Assembly: GCF_029914245.1 (NCBI RefSeq) | Contig: NZ_JARYZI010000009.1 | Span: 93,332 to 157,331 of the forward strand | Direction of reading: 5' to 3' | DNA: 64,000 bases | Source of the DNA: Fusibacter bizertensis | GTDB lineage: Bacteria > Bacillota > Clostridia > Peptostreptococcales > Acidaminobacteraceae | In this document: positions 10,401 to 18,266 of the stretch, in pieces | How positions within the stretch are numbered: the stretch's first letter is position 1 | Layout: each line of letters starts with the position of its first letter | Notes under the pieces: generated by a model | The model's database searches: none | What the model was told of the DNA's origin: nothing | What the model saw: only the letters and a program-made list of their open reading frames with translations | Position numbers and translations under genes: made by a program

Positions 10401-12810
10401 AAGCTGCCCTTAACTCGCCTTCAAGATAGCCAATTTCAGATGATAAGGTTAATGCGTCTTGAGATAGTTCTTCTGATCTCGCAATGTCATTTTTAAAGTA
10501 TAGGATATAAGCATGTTCTAATTGAACGTCAATTCGACTTGCATCAGATACATCTTCGATAAAACCATAGAGGAAATTAACACGTTCCATTGCTTTATCC
10601 AGTCTACCAGCCTTTATCAGCAGTTTGATCAATTTCATACCTAATTCAATCACTTTTAAATGCATATTTAACTTCAAATAAAGTTCAAGGCCCATATCAA
10701 TCAAGTCAATTGCTTTATGACTATTTGATTTCTCTAGGTATAGATTTGCAAATTTCACACAATAAATAGCCGCTTGTTCAACATTTTCACTGGCAATAAA
10801 ATAGTCTATTAAGCTTTCATTTACTTCACCATGTTCGATAAACTTTTGTTCAAACATCTCAGCTGCTTTAACAGATATTTCTACGAACTCAGTTTTACTT
10901 AAAGTATCAAGAAAAGTTTTTCTCAATTCATTGGTATTAAAAACAAAAACATATTCTACATCACTGATTCTTTTATTCAATATATGTTTTTCTTCCATTT
11001 CGTACAGAAAATAGTATCCAAACTCCTCTTCAATCTCGGCGAAATTAAAAATGGTTTGCATGCTAAATGAGCCCTTAAGAACAGATAGTTTTCTAAGAAC
11101 TTCATAATATTCTTTATTTATACTATTTACTATATTATCAAAATCTTCGCGCTTATGATCGAGATAATCAAAAGTAAAACTATCGTCTACTTCATCAAAG
11201 TTCCACATCATTCTAAACTCATCAAAGAAGATTACACCGTCATACCAAAGCCTCTTGATCATTCTTTTAGTCACACTAGCTTTACCTTGATTTTCAAGCA
11301 TTAACCTATGCGTTAACTTATACGGTATATAATTTAATCCCAGAAGCGATTGAATAATTTGCCCTGTTTCTTCTAAATTTAAAGATGATAATTTGAAATG
11401 ATTAAACGTATCCATATATTTCTTAATTAAAGCTTCAGCATCGTTTGTCGTAGCTACGACATAAAAATTGGTAGACCCCTTAAATTCAAAGAGCATCTCA
11501 TAAAATGTCCGTTCAATGTTACTGATTTTTTCAAAATCATCTATTAGGAATATGAAAAATTTATTGCTGGTATAATCTATAAAAAAATTAAAAACTCTAT
11601 TCAATATCCGTAAATATTGCGCTTGAACATTAAAATCTCTAACCTCTTTTATATTCCACTTGACTGCAAGTTCAGGCACTAATGAAGCGAGTTCTTGTCC
11701 ATATTTTTGTATCAGTATGGGGGAGACGTCTTCCTGTTCAGAAATGTGTCTAATCAGTGCTTTGGTTGTATAAAAGACATCGGAAAAATCTGTAGGTTTA
11801 AGATAGATATAACTGTATCTGTTAAACTTTGAAATATAATAAATTTCATTTAAAACTCTTGATTTTCCACTACCATTTTCCCCTTGTATAAAAAGAGCAT
11901 GTTGAGTTAATGCTTTTTTTGATTTGAGTTCTAACAGTTTCTTTATGTCTTTAATAAGGGCTTCTCTACCAATAATCTTAGTAGTATCGTGAATTTTATC
12001 ATAATATTTAACATCATTATTATCTACTTCTATCCAAATCAATAAAGCAAGTTCATCGATGAACTGACGGATACTTTCATGTCTCTCATCTCGTATCTGG
12101 CTTGTTGCCCTAAGAATTAACCTCTGAATTTCGTTATTATGTCCACTGTTCGATATATTTTGAAGTGCTCTTGTTCTATAATCAACTCTATAATATAAAT
12201 AGTAGATTAATGCACCTACTGAATAAATATCAACTTGTTCATTGGTCTCCTCGCCCCATATAATTTCAGGTGCAATAAACTGACTGTATCGTTCATGGTC
12301 TAGTTTAAAGTAATAGTCATTAATAAAATTTCCAGCTATATCTTTCAATTTTAGCTGGATTTGCCCCTCTTTTCGAATCAATATTAGTTGATCAAAGTTT
12401 AGGTATTTATAAACTACACCTCTAAAATGTAAAAAACGCATCACTTTACAAAGCTGAATAATGACGCTGTTAATCTCTGATTTATTAAGTTCAATATAAG
12501 ACACAACATTATCTTCTTCAAAATGCTCATAGGTATAAAAATATTGCTTTCTGTTAACTCTATTCCCATTCACGGTAAGAATTGCTTGAAATTCAAATGC
12601 AGAAAGCAAATTTTCATGTACGATAGTTTTGATTTCTACAAACTGCTCCTCCATTTGCTTGATAAAGTCATAGTTAGACATTTCAGTGTCAAAGATTCGG
12701 ATACGTTTGATTTCTTTATTCTTTGCTTTGTCCGATACAAGATACTCAATAAAACTGCTATCCTTATGGATCAATTTGATAATATCGTATCTTTCATTAA
12801 TTACTTTCAA
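7432..12810 (-). CDS. Giant signalling protein: pseudokinase, AAA ATPase, TPR, GAF-like and GGDEF domains
   Basis: A 1792-residue soluble protein. Residues about 8-262 have a protein-kinase fold with an intact APE (180-182) and the DIYSVG helix, but the HRD loop reads YKYLNFDQ (134-141), so the catalytic Asp, Lys and Asn are gone and DFG reads DIA. An AAA_16-type NTPase follows (Walker A GENGSGKS 310-317, Walker B FIFLIDD ending at 425). A long helical region to about 1270 contains TPR-like repeats. A GAF-like stretch precedes a GGDEF domain (about 1445-1610) with an active GGEEF at 1530 and an RNTD inhibitory site. The last 165 residues look like a second GAF. It probably makes cyclic-di-GMP under control of the front half. 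It follows a MarR gene by 26 bp. Confidence 0.88.
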   Translation of the reverse strand: MKVINERYDIIKLIHKDSSFIEYLVSDKAKNKEIKRIRIFDTEMSNYDFIKQMEEQFVEIKTIVHENLLSAFEFQAILTVNGNRVNRKQYFYTYEHFEEDNVVSYIELNKSEINSVIIQLCKVMRFLHFRGVVYKYLNFDQLILIRKEGQIQLKLKDIAGNFINDYYFKLDHERYSQFIAPEIIWGEETNEQVDIYSVGALIYYLYYRVDYRTRALQNISNSGHNNEIQRLILRATSQIRDERHESIRQFIDELALLIWIEVDNNDVKYYDKIHDTTKIIGREALIKDIKKLLELKSKKALTQHALFIQGENGSGKSRVLNEIYYISKFNRYSYIYLKPTDFSDVFYTTKALIRHISEQEDVSPILIQKYGQELASLVPELAVKWNIKEVRDFNVQAQYLRILNRVFNFFIDYTSNKFFIFLIDDFEKISNIERTFYEMLFEFKGSTNFYVVATTNDAEALIKKYMDTFNHFKLSSLNLEETGQIIQSLLGLNYIPYKLTHRLMLENQGKASVTKRMIKRLWYDGVIFFDEFRMMWNFDEVDDSFTFDYLDHKREDFDNIVNSINKEYYEVLRKLSVLKGSFSMQTIFNFAEIEEEFGYYFLYEMEEKHILNKRISDVEYVFVFNTNELRKTFLDTLSKTEFVEISVKAAEMFEQKFIEHGEVNESLIDYFIASENVEQAAIYCVKFANLYLEKSNSHKAIDLIDMGLELYLKLNMHLKVIELGMKLIKLLIKAGRLDKAMERVNFLYGFIEDVSDASRIDVQLEHAYILYFKNDIARSEELSQDALTLSSEIGYLEGELRAAFIKCKCTISKGDLEGHRILAMHYLAVSKLNNLPHHIAVFENEKGINHLYNNQFDASIDAFTESLKYYKESNDEENIVRAYNNFGVIYLDGYGDYIVARDYFRKAYTKAINRNYFMNLPIYLNNLGETYRIEGRYETSNKYFEEANEMAENVGDKNMTILSLLNLCHGQVLNENYGKAHKLIARLEHEVQIIKKRDYDKFDYYLLHFEYFLAMNSIMKVNQWRYEFNADEVVDEYRKYRLKIIDLKLSYKKENIVLNNKGERHSVKSLPHQELESLFESTENPAESKLLREFVLELLIDTIVENDYLSAERLLQMDYALMKRYNTKLVRLKRDFIEACFSDYAIERALTLIDQIKEQSSEFLWRVYYILGNEYYEKRNTYEALRYYLMALDVIADLTANIPYEFKETYILQDDLKMALKNKINKIIRILLNFEGSKYGLIVEGRIDTVEDFFDLSQFNLLYNNSEFLNLVYKNYELTDHEKYESSIDLIKHLEKDEITNLKLILKYLQQVTIGERAFIYLLDENDNISEVISTAEGAKEYDIMRLINNFGNDIDGIYISKLNSNTNAQLLIDDQKGMICFPIYEATIAKDFGEKRRDDMFASKKKISGYVFLDTTNVINRFNDFTFEQAKSFINLIYVFIDNYNLKKLSTIDKLTGVYLRKYIEQQFALMMSISRQQNYSLSVIMLDIDKFKNVNDTYGHRKGDEILTRIGELLLKSVRNTDYVARYGGEEFIIILPETDAPSGYKVAEKIRLLIQQSKLLGEEHPLTVSLGVSTYPIDGANEEELVEKADQALYYSKNNGRNKSTSWDDNLIKEGHRYDRLTGILTGNISSDTRNMQAILDIINQLNHGHSQEEGIRNTFISLLDITEGDEIQFLKLDENDQIKQVLYKKKGLDIIGDTLVVEQRIINQYINTNQSHYFIDWDELTISEEVGSEVTIMPDWKSYIIMSFNSEKQRGILAISVRIKVKEFDFSNFNFVESLRPVLEHILF

Positions 12811-12836
12811 CTGAATACGCCTCCTATAAAGAACTA

Positions 12837-13262
12837 CTACAACTCTACTTTTTCATTGAAAATACCAAAACCCATATCAATTGCATCAATTACATCTTCA
12901 TCTAATTGACATAAAATGCTTTCCACATAGTTCACTCTATTCTCCATTACAAGTTTAATGAGATCATGACCTTTTGGTAATACGACAATCCTTACAATTC
13001 TACGATCATTTTCATCTTTTACTCGTTTTACCAGTTCATTACGCTCCATACGATCCAGTAGGTCAGTTACAGTACTACAAGCAAGGTACATTCTTGAACT
13101 TAACTCACCAATCGTCAAATTATCTTCTTTTCTTAAATATTGAAGTGCTTCAAATTGCGGGGGTGTTATATCAACATCATTCAAGATCTCTCTACCTTTT
13201 TTCTTTATCTTATAACATACACGTCTTAAATTTTCTTCTATTCTAACGGTTCTTTCATTCAT
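12837..13262 (-). CDS. MarR family transcriptional regulator
   Basis: A winged helix-turn-helix repressor-type protein of 141 residues. The DNA-binding core is clear: ITPPQFEALQYLRKEDNLTIGELS, then the recognition helix in STVTDLLDRMERNELV and the wing KDENDRRIVRIVVLPKGHDL. I chose the ATG at 13262 because GGAGGT lies seven bases upstream; an ATG five codons earlier overlaps that site. It is divergent from the M23 peptidase gene and heads the run that includes the giant GGDEF protein. It may bind the shared 140-bp intergenic region and control either side. Ligand unknown. Confidence 0.92.
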   Translation of the reverse strand: MNERTVRIEENLRRVCYKIKKKGREILNDVDITPPQFEALQYLRKEDNLTIGELSSRMYLACSTVTDLLDRMERNELVKRVKDENDRRIVRIVVLPKGHDLIKLVMENRVNYVESILCQLDEDVIDAIDMGFGIFNEKVEL

Positions 13263-13295
13263 TTTCATTACCTCCATGATTGTCTCTTACCTACT

Positions 13296-13324
13296 ATTTT
13301 ACAAAATAAATATACTTAGGTAAA
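13296..13324 (-). promoter_or_regulatory. Promoter for marR and downstream signalling genes
   Basis: On the minus strand TTTACC and TAAAAT are separated by exactly 17 bp, a good vegetative promoter ahead of the MarR gene. A short inverted repeat TTAG-N5-CTAA overlaps the -35 and could be an autoregulatory operator, but it is weak. Confidence 0.55.
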
Positions 13325-13342
13325 CTAAATTCTCTATTTACA

Positions 13343-13372
13343 TTGTTTTTTTATATTATTCTATGGTAGAAT
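13343..13372 (+). promoter_or_regulatory. Promoter for M23 peptidase/bactofilin genes
   Basis: TTGTTT and TAGAAT are spaced by 18 bp, with an upstream TG making an extended -10. It faces away from the marR promoter; the two -35 elements lie within about 25 bp of each other, so one bound regulator could affect both. Confidence 0.5.
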
Positions 13373-13402
13373 ATATTAAGTTTTTATTACAACGGGGGTA
13401 CT

Positions 13403-14407
13403 ATGGAGAAGTTAAAAAACTACTTTATGAAAAATAAAGTAACCATAATGGTCATTCCGAATGCTGAAAAATCAATCAAACAATGGAAATTCAACATCGC
13501 AATAGCATTTATCATACTCATCGGCTTGATCGTTATAAATATTTCACTTTTATTAAACACCATAACATCTAAAGTCACTTCAGACAACTTAACTTCTGAG
13601 AATTCGCTACTCGAAGAAAATTTGCTGATGACACAAGATAAAATTGAACTATTACAGAATATAAATTCCAATAAAACAGAAGAAATTAAGGAACTTAAAA
13701 ATTCGCTTAAAGCTTCCAATGAATTTATGGTCGCGCGTTTAAGTGAAATGGAACAAACACAGGCTTATGTCACTCAATTGGTGACGCTCTTCAATAAAGA
13801 AACTAATTCTGATATAAAAGCACCAATTAGTAGATCGTTCAACAGGGCCACCGATACGGCTCAAGAACAAAGTGCTGAGTTAAGTGCAGATGAAGTACTT
13901 TTATCTGACATCAATGCATTAATTACCAATGATGAGATTTCTGTTATTATAGCTGAACAGACACAAGCTTACAATGACTTAACTGAGAAACTTGAAAAAC
14001 AATTAAGTTATTTAGTAGCTAGACCAGATTTTTATCCAACAAAAGGTACTTACAGTTCACCATTTGGTTATCGGAAAGATCCTATTACCGGTAAGACAAC
14101 CAAACATAATGGTATAGATATCAGCAACAAAGTTGGCACTGCTATATATGCCGCTGGCTCAGGTGTAGTTACTTTTGCTGGATATGATGGCAATTTTGGA
14201 AATGTAATGATTATTGATCATGGATATGGTTATGAGTCTGTATATGCGCATTGTAAAACGCTTTTGTTTAGCCCTGGGGATTCTGTGGATAAAGGGACTC
14301 AAGTTGCTTTAATGGGCAATTCAGGTCGAACAACTGGACCACATCTTCATTTTGAGATAAGATATAATGGAACACCAATAAACCCATTAAAACTACTTGA
14401 TCAATAA
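13403..14407 (+). CDS. M23 family peptidoglycan endopeptidase, membrane-anchored
   Basis: A cell-wall hydrolase-type protein of 334 residues. A basic N-terminus leads into one membrane segment (about residues 31-51), then a coiled coil (about 60-120) and a helical linker. The C-terminal LytM/M23 domain (about 215-330) holds the zinc ligands His235 and Asp239 in HNGID and His314/His316 in GPHLHFE. The active domain is expected outside the cell. It starts after a GGGGGT site and is followed 48 bp later by a bactofilin gene; M23 peptidase plus bactofilin is a common pair in cell-shape control. All catalytic residues are present, so it should be active. Confidence 0.95.
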   Translation: MEKLKNYFMKNKVTIMVIPNAEKSIKQWKFNIAIAFIILIGLIVINISLLLNTITSKVTSDNLTSENSLLEENLLMTQDKIELLQNINSNKTEEIKELKNSLKASNEFMVARLSEMEQTQAYVTQLVTLFNKETNSDIKAPISRSFNRATDTAQEQSAELSADEVLLSDINALITNDEISVIIAEQTQAYNDLTEKLEKQLSYLVARPDFYPTKGTYSSPFGYRKDPITGKTTKHNGIDISNKVGTAIYAAGSGVVTFAGYDGNFGNVMIIDHGYGYESVYAHCKTLLFSPGDSVDKGTQVALMGNSGRTTGPHLHFEIRYNGTPINPLKLLDQ

Positions 14408-14455
14408 TTTTTATAATTACTTACCACTCTATCAAAAGTCAAATAGGAGGAACGA

Positions 14456-14956
14456 ATGTTTCAAAAAAAAGAAGCAGAATCAAATTTTGATGTGATCATC
14501 GGACCAAGCTCTATTATCAAAGGTGATATAGAAAGTGAAGGCAGTATTCGAATTGATGGTAGAATCATTGGCAATATAACATCACTTGGCAATATCATCA
14601 TCAGTGAAAATGCATTTGTCAAAGGTGACATAAAAAGTTTCAATGCTGACATATACGGTAAATGTGAAGGTAATGTTCATGTAAAAGGAAAAATTAACAT
14701 TCATCAAAATTCTTCTCTCATGGGAGATATAATTGCTAAAAGCTTCAATACGAAAGAAGGCTCAATGTTTAAAGGTAATTGTATCGTTGATCCAAATGAG
14801 GAATTAGTGATTACAGTTGACGCATTAAACGAAACTACTGACGCTAATTTAGTTGATTTTGTAAAATCGAGTAACAATAAACAAAACAAAGACAAAGACA
14901 AAGATCAAAACAATACGCCTGAAAATGCTAAAGATCTTGAGAATAAAAAAGCTTAA
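14456..14956 (+). CDS. Bactofilin (polymer-forming cytoskeletal protein)
   Basis: A bactofilin of 166 residues. The core (about 10-115) is the repeating beta-helix pattern IIGPSSIIKGDIESEGSIRI / DGRIIGNITSLGNIIISENA / VKGDIKSFNADIYGK, with glycines about every 17-18 residues. The C-terminal tail is disordered, Lys/Asp/Asn rich (NNKQNKDKDKD). The protein polymerises without nucleotide and usually scaffolds wall enzymes at the membrane. The ATG has a perfect AGGAGG upstream, and the gene follows the M23 peptidase in one unit, which suggests the scaffold positions that peptidase. A terminator follows. Confidence 0.95.
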   Translation: MFQKKEAESNFDVIIGPSSIIKGDIESEGSIRIDGRIIGNITSLGNIIISENAFVKGDIKSFNADIYGKCEGNVHVKGKINIHQNSSLMGDIIAKSFNTKEGSMFKGNCIVDPNEELVITVDALNETTDANLVDFVKSSNNKQNKDKDKDQNNTPENAKDLENKKA

Positions 14957-14984
14957 GTTTCAGGGATTAAATAATTAAATTTAA

Positions 14985-15029
14985 AGGGATTGTTTCAAGA
15001 TGATATATAGTCATTCTGAAACAATCCCT
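14985..15029. terminator. Bidirectional terminator between bactofilin and LTA synthase genes
   Basis: AGGGATTGTTTCA pairs perfectly with TGAAACAATCCCT across a 19-base loop between two convergent genes; T-rich sequence follows on the plus side. Confidence 0.8.
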
Positions 15030-15052
15030 ATTTATTTAACCAATTTTTCTTT

Positions 15053-16903
15053 TTATTCCAGTTCATAAACACTATCTTTATTTTGTAGCTCGTTTACAAT
15101 ATCGAGTACAGAATCCGTCTCAGTCACTTTTTTACTTAAGTTAATCGCTTTTATAGCACGCTCGTATTCATCACGACACTGTTCAATATCAATTGGCTCA
15201 TGTGTATCTCTATCATAAGCTATTGAATTTTCAAAAACACCATCTCTAGAAATTTGAAAAACTTTTTCATCATCAATAAAAGAACCTTTTTCCATAAATG
15301 TTTGCGCTGCTACAAAACCACTTTCTGAATTAAGTAAATCTCTACCAAAAGTTAAATATTCATTTTTTATACCTAAAATATTCATCAAAGTTGGTAGGAG
15401 ATCTATCTGTCCTCCTGTGATTGTCTTCGTTTCTTTAAGTCCCGATCCCGGAATATGAACAATCAAAGGAATATTAAACATCTCCTCATAGGTATATGGC
15501 TCACCTAAGAAGTTCTCCATTCTTTCTAGTGCTAAATCATCTTCCATGCCAACAGCATAATGATCACCATAAAGTACAATGATAGAATCTTCATATAGAC
15601 CTTCTGTTTTTAAATCTTCGATAAATTTACCCAGCGCATCATCAAAATAATGCACTGATTGGATATAATGTCCAAAGAAGTTTTCATCTTCCTCATCTAA
15701 AGTAATCCATTTCTTATCTTCTGGTAAGTCAAAAGGTTTATGTGATGACAAAGTTACCAGAAAATTGAAATTTTTACCTTCTTTTGCTTTAAGCATAGGT
15801 ATGGTTTGTTCAAAGAAATCATGGTCATCTAAACCGAAGCCGATCTTTTCTCCCATCACATAGTCCGTATCAAAGTGGCTATCTTCAAATCCGATTTGCG
15901 GATAAATGTTAACTCTGTTCCAAAAACTCGCTTCAAATCCATGATAAGACGAAGCCGTGTATCCGTGATCACGCATAATCCAAGGAAGCCCGAAAAAGCT
16001 ATTTTTCTCATACACATTATATGTGTTGCCAGATGTAATGGCATATAGTGAATTCAACGAAGTAAACTCAGCGTCTGAAGTATTCCCCTTACCTATCATT
16101 TGATAGTAATTGCTAAAATACAAAGAATCTTGGTTGATGATTTTGTTGAGATTCGGTGTGATTTCTTGACCGTTATAAAATGCATTAACCATAGCATTTT
16201 GTAAAGATTCGATCTGAATAACAATCACATTTTTTTTGTCTTTAGCAATACCAAAATAATCACCATAAGTACTCTCTCTATGCAGTTGCCTCATATCATC
16301 TATTAACTGATTGTGTATTTCACTCGTCATAACATTGTTTTCAGGGTCAAGTGAGATAAGATCATATACATGGTAATTAAAAAATTCATATTTTTTAATC
16401 CCCGTCCACACAGAAGTAAATGAAATGCTGAGTATAATTGTTGGTAAAATAATCAAAGTGAGAATAAAAGATAATTTGTGATTAAATAATTGCAAAGTGC
16501 CCTTAGATTTGGTAATCATGATAAAAGCGATAATATCAACAAATAAAAGTAAGTCAGTAACTTTTACGATTGACAATATAATCGATGTAACAGAACCAAC
16601 AAATGTCGCCTGATTCATAAGTTTTACAGATAAAAAATCATTGAAATATCTATAATACAATAGGTCACCAAACATAATGAATGTAATCAATATGCTGACT
16701 CCAATATACCCTCTTCTTACTTTGTATAGCAACGTCAGCAACAAAACAAGAACTGAAACTGTTACTATGCAATATTTGATTTTATCAAGTGGCATACCAG
16801 TAGAAAAGTTAAAGTACATTACTTTAATTATATAAGTAAAAATCAATATTAAGGCATATTTAGTGTATTCGTTTTTGAGTTTAAATTTATGAAACTGTTT
16901 CAT
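15053..16903 (-). CDS. ltaS: LTA synthase family membrane sulfatase-like transferase
   Basis: A polytopic membrane enzyme of 616 residues that, by family, transfers glycerol-phosphate from phosphatidylglycerol to build lipoteichoic acid outside the membrane. Five hydrophobic helices lie within about residues 15-165. The extracellular sulfatase domain carries metal ligand Glu232 (IQIESLQN), nucleophile Thr275 (GKGNTSDAEF) and the later YGDHYAVG. The ATG follows TATGGAGG. It stands alone: a terminator follows and its own promoter precedes it. A repeated TTAACA-like array just upstream of the -35 hints at phosphate control. Paralogues acting as LTA primases cannot be excluded. Confidence 0.9.
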   Translation of the reverse strand: MKQFHKFKLKNEYTKYALILIFTYIIKVMYFNFSTGMPLDKIKYCIVTVSVLVLLLTLLYKVRRGYIGVSILITFIMFGDLLYYRYFNDFLSVKLMNQATFVGSVTSIILSIVKVTDLLLFVDIIAFIMITKSKGTLQLFNHKLSFILTLIILPTIILSISFTSVWTGIKKYEFFNYHVYDLISLDPENNVMTSEIHNQLIDDMRQLHRESTYGDYFGIAKDKKNVIVIQIESLQNAMVNAFYNGQEITPNLNKIINQDSLYFSNYYQMIGKGNTSDAEFTSLNSLYAITSGNTYNVYEKNSFFGLPWIMRDHGYTASSYHGFEASFWNRVNIYPQIGFEDSHFDTDYVMGEKIGFGLDDHDFFEQTIPMLKAKEGKNFNFLVTLSSHKPFDLPEDKKWITLDEEDENFFGHYIQSVHYFDDALGKFIEDLKTEGLYEDSIIVLYGDHYAVGMEDDLALERMENFLGEPYTYEEMFNIPLIVHIPGSGLKETKTITGGQIDLLPTLMNILGIKNEYLTFGRDLLNSESGFVAAQTFMEKGSFIDDEKVFQISRDGVFENSIAYDRDTHEPIDIEQCRDEYERAIKAINLSKKVTETDSVLDIVNELQNKDSVYELE

Positions 16904-16923
16904 GACATACCTCCATAAAGTAA

Positions 16924-16952
16924 ATTATATTCTTACACATCAAAGAATACAA
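16924..16952 (-). promoter_or_regulatory. Promoter for LTA synthase gene
   Basis: On the minus strand TTGTAT and TATAAT are separated by 17 bp, 20 bp ahead of the start codon. The -35 directly abuts an 11-bp repeat array. Confidence 0.6.
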
Positions 16953-17001
16953 TAACATAAATTTAACATTAACTTCACAATTCAATGACATTAATCTTAC
17001 G
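16952..17001. repeat. Five 11-bp-spaced TTAACA-like repeats (possible Pho box)
   Basis: On the plus strand ATAACA, TTAACA, TTCACA, ATGACA and CTTACG begin at 16952, 16963, 16974, 16985 and 16996, exactly 11 bp apart with five-base spacers. This is the layout of PhoP binding sites in Bacillus (TT-A-CA-type hexamers with N5 spacers). The array begins at the -35 of the LTA synthase promoter and extends upstream, the usual place for an activator. The last repeat is degenerate. The 3' match is by eye only. Confidence 0.45.
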
Positions 17002-17064
17002 AACTTATTAATTGAAATCTTCTGTAACTTTTTCAATGCTTAATTATGACATATCTATATACAG

Positions 17065-17087
17065 AAAAAAGCCACGCCAGGCGTGAC
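17065..17087 (-). terminator. Terminator of the 6S-like RNA
   Basis: On the minus strand GTCACGC and GCGTGGC pair around a CTG loop and are followed by six T residues. Confidence 0.85.
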
Positions 17088-17277
17088 TTAAATATCATTA
17101 AATGGTGATCCAGAATGCCGTCACCCCAAAAATCTCACACCACACCTTCACTAGGTGGGTGGACTATCTATTGTTTCTGACTTCTACTTAAAGCAGCTTG
17201 TCATACACAGCAGAACACGTTCTCCCTATAAATAATCAGTGGTAAAATTTAAAAAGATGACCAACATTCCAGATGAT
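17088..17277 (-). ncRNA. ssrS: 6S RNA-like regulatory RNA
   Basis: A non-coding transcript in the only long gap between rluA-family and ltaS genes. It has its own strong promoter and ends at a hairpin with a U-run. The 5' arm (17256-17272) pairs with the 3' arm (17110-17125) in a stem of about 16 pairs with one bulge. Such a long-range closing stem around a large, loosely paired centre is the 6S RNA architecture. The arms contain AUGUU opposite GGCAU, as in E. coli 6S. 6S RNA binds vegetative RNA polymerase by mimicking an open promoter. I assigned it by architecture and short motifs; a covariance-model match is needed. Confidence 0.65.
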
Positions 17278-17283
17278 AGGTTT

Positions 17284-17312
17284 ATTATACACTTTTAACC
17301 TTAAAATATCAA
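17284..17312 (-). promoter_or_regulatory. Strong promoter for 6S-like RNA
   Basis: TTGATA, a 17-bp spacer and TATAAT, with TG immediately before the -10 element, all on the minus strand. A start near 17277 fits the paired 5' end of the RNA. Confidence 0.75.
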
Positions 17313-17338
17313 TGGCAACTGGTGTTTTAGAGTCTAAT

Positions 17339-18244
17339 TTATCCTCTTAGTCTTTTCAAAACAGACTCTATGTCAGCAGGAATTTTACACCTTACAGAAG
17401 TTTTTTCCATTTCCCTAGGTGATTTAAAACTCATCTCATAACAATGAAGTGCTTGTCGATCAATCCACTCACTTGGCTTGCCATAAAGGCTATCTCCAAC
17501 AATTGAGTGTCCTATATGTGAAAAGTGAACTCTAATTTGATGCGTTCTACCGGTTTCAAGTTCAATTTTAATGAATGTATGATTTTCAAACTTTTCGACA
17601 ACTTCATAATGTGTAACAGATTGTAGACCACTTTCAATTACAATTCGTTTTATATCCAATTCTGCTTCTCTATCTATTGGCAAGTCAATCGTTCCAGAAT
17701 CATCTTTTAGAACACCTTCAACAATAGCATAATAGTGTTTACCCACTTCATCTGCTTGCATTTGTTCTGAAATAATTTGCTGTGCATAAGCATTTTTGGC
17801 GATTAACACGATACCTGAAGTATCACGGTCAAGTCTATTGATAAATCTGATTTTATAATTTTGTTTTTGCTGATATTGATGATATGAGAGTGCATTAGCT
17901 AAAGTCCCTTCAGGATGACCTTTGGTTGGGTGAACAACTAAAAATGGTGGTTTTGATACTGCCATAATATCACAATCTTCGTAAAGTACTTCTACATCAA
18001 TTGGATTTGGTTCAAAAGTGTTTTCATCATGATCCAGCATCATCGTAATGATATCGCCTGTCTCTACAATTCGATTTACCGAACCATTCTTATGATTTAA
18101 AAATATATTTTTATGATTTTTACATTTTCTAATCAATCTACTAGATATATTCATCGAAGTCGCTAGTACATCGATGACTTTAAGCCCCGCATCTTTAGCT
18201 TCAACTTGATATTCGAGACGCAAAGACTCTTTATTAATATACAT
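17339..18244 (-). CDS. RluA family RNA pseudouridine synthase
   Basis: An RNA-modifying enzyme of 301 residues that turns uridine into pseudouridine. An S4-like RNA-binding domain spans about residues 15-75 and the catalytic domain follows. The family motif is RLDRDTSGIVLIAK with catalytic Asp139; ETGRTHQIRVH and the C-terminal HCYEMSF follow. The ATG has an AAGGA site. It starts 22 bp after the unknown 195-residue gene, in one run with threonine aldolase. Several RluA-type paralogues are usual in Firmicutes, and which RNA site this one modifies cannot be told from sequence. Confidence 0.93.
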   Translation of the reverse strand: MYINKESLRLEYQVEAKDAGLKVIDVLATSMNISSRLIRKCKNHKNIFLNHKNGSVNRIVETGDIITMMLDHDENTFEPNPIDVEVLYEDCDIMAVSKPPFLVVHPTKGHPEGTLANALSYHQYQQKQNYKIRFINRLDRDTSGIVLIAKNAYAQQIISEQMQADEVGKHYYAIVEGVLKDDSGTIDLPIDREAELDIKRIVIESGLQSVTHYEVVEKFENHTFIKIELETGRTHQIRVHFSHIGHSIVGDSLYGKPSEWIDRQALHCYEMSFKSPREMEKTSVRCKIPADIESVLKRLRG

Positions 18245-18266
18245 ATATATCCTTCCTATTTCACAT

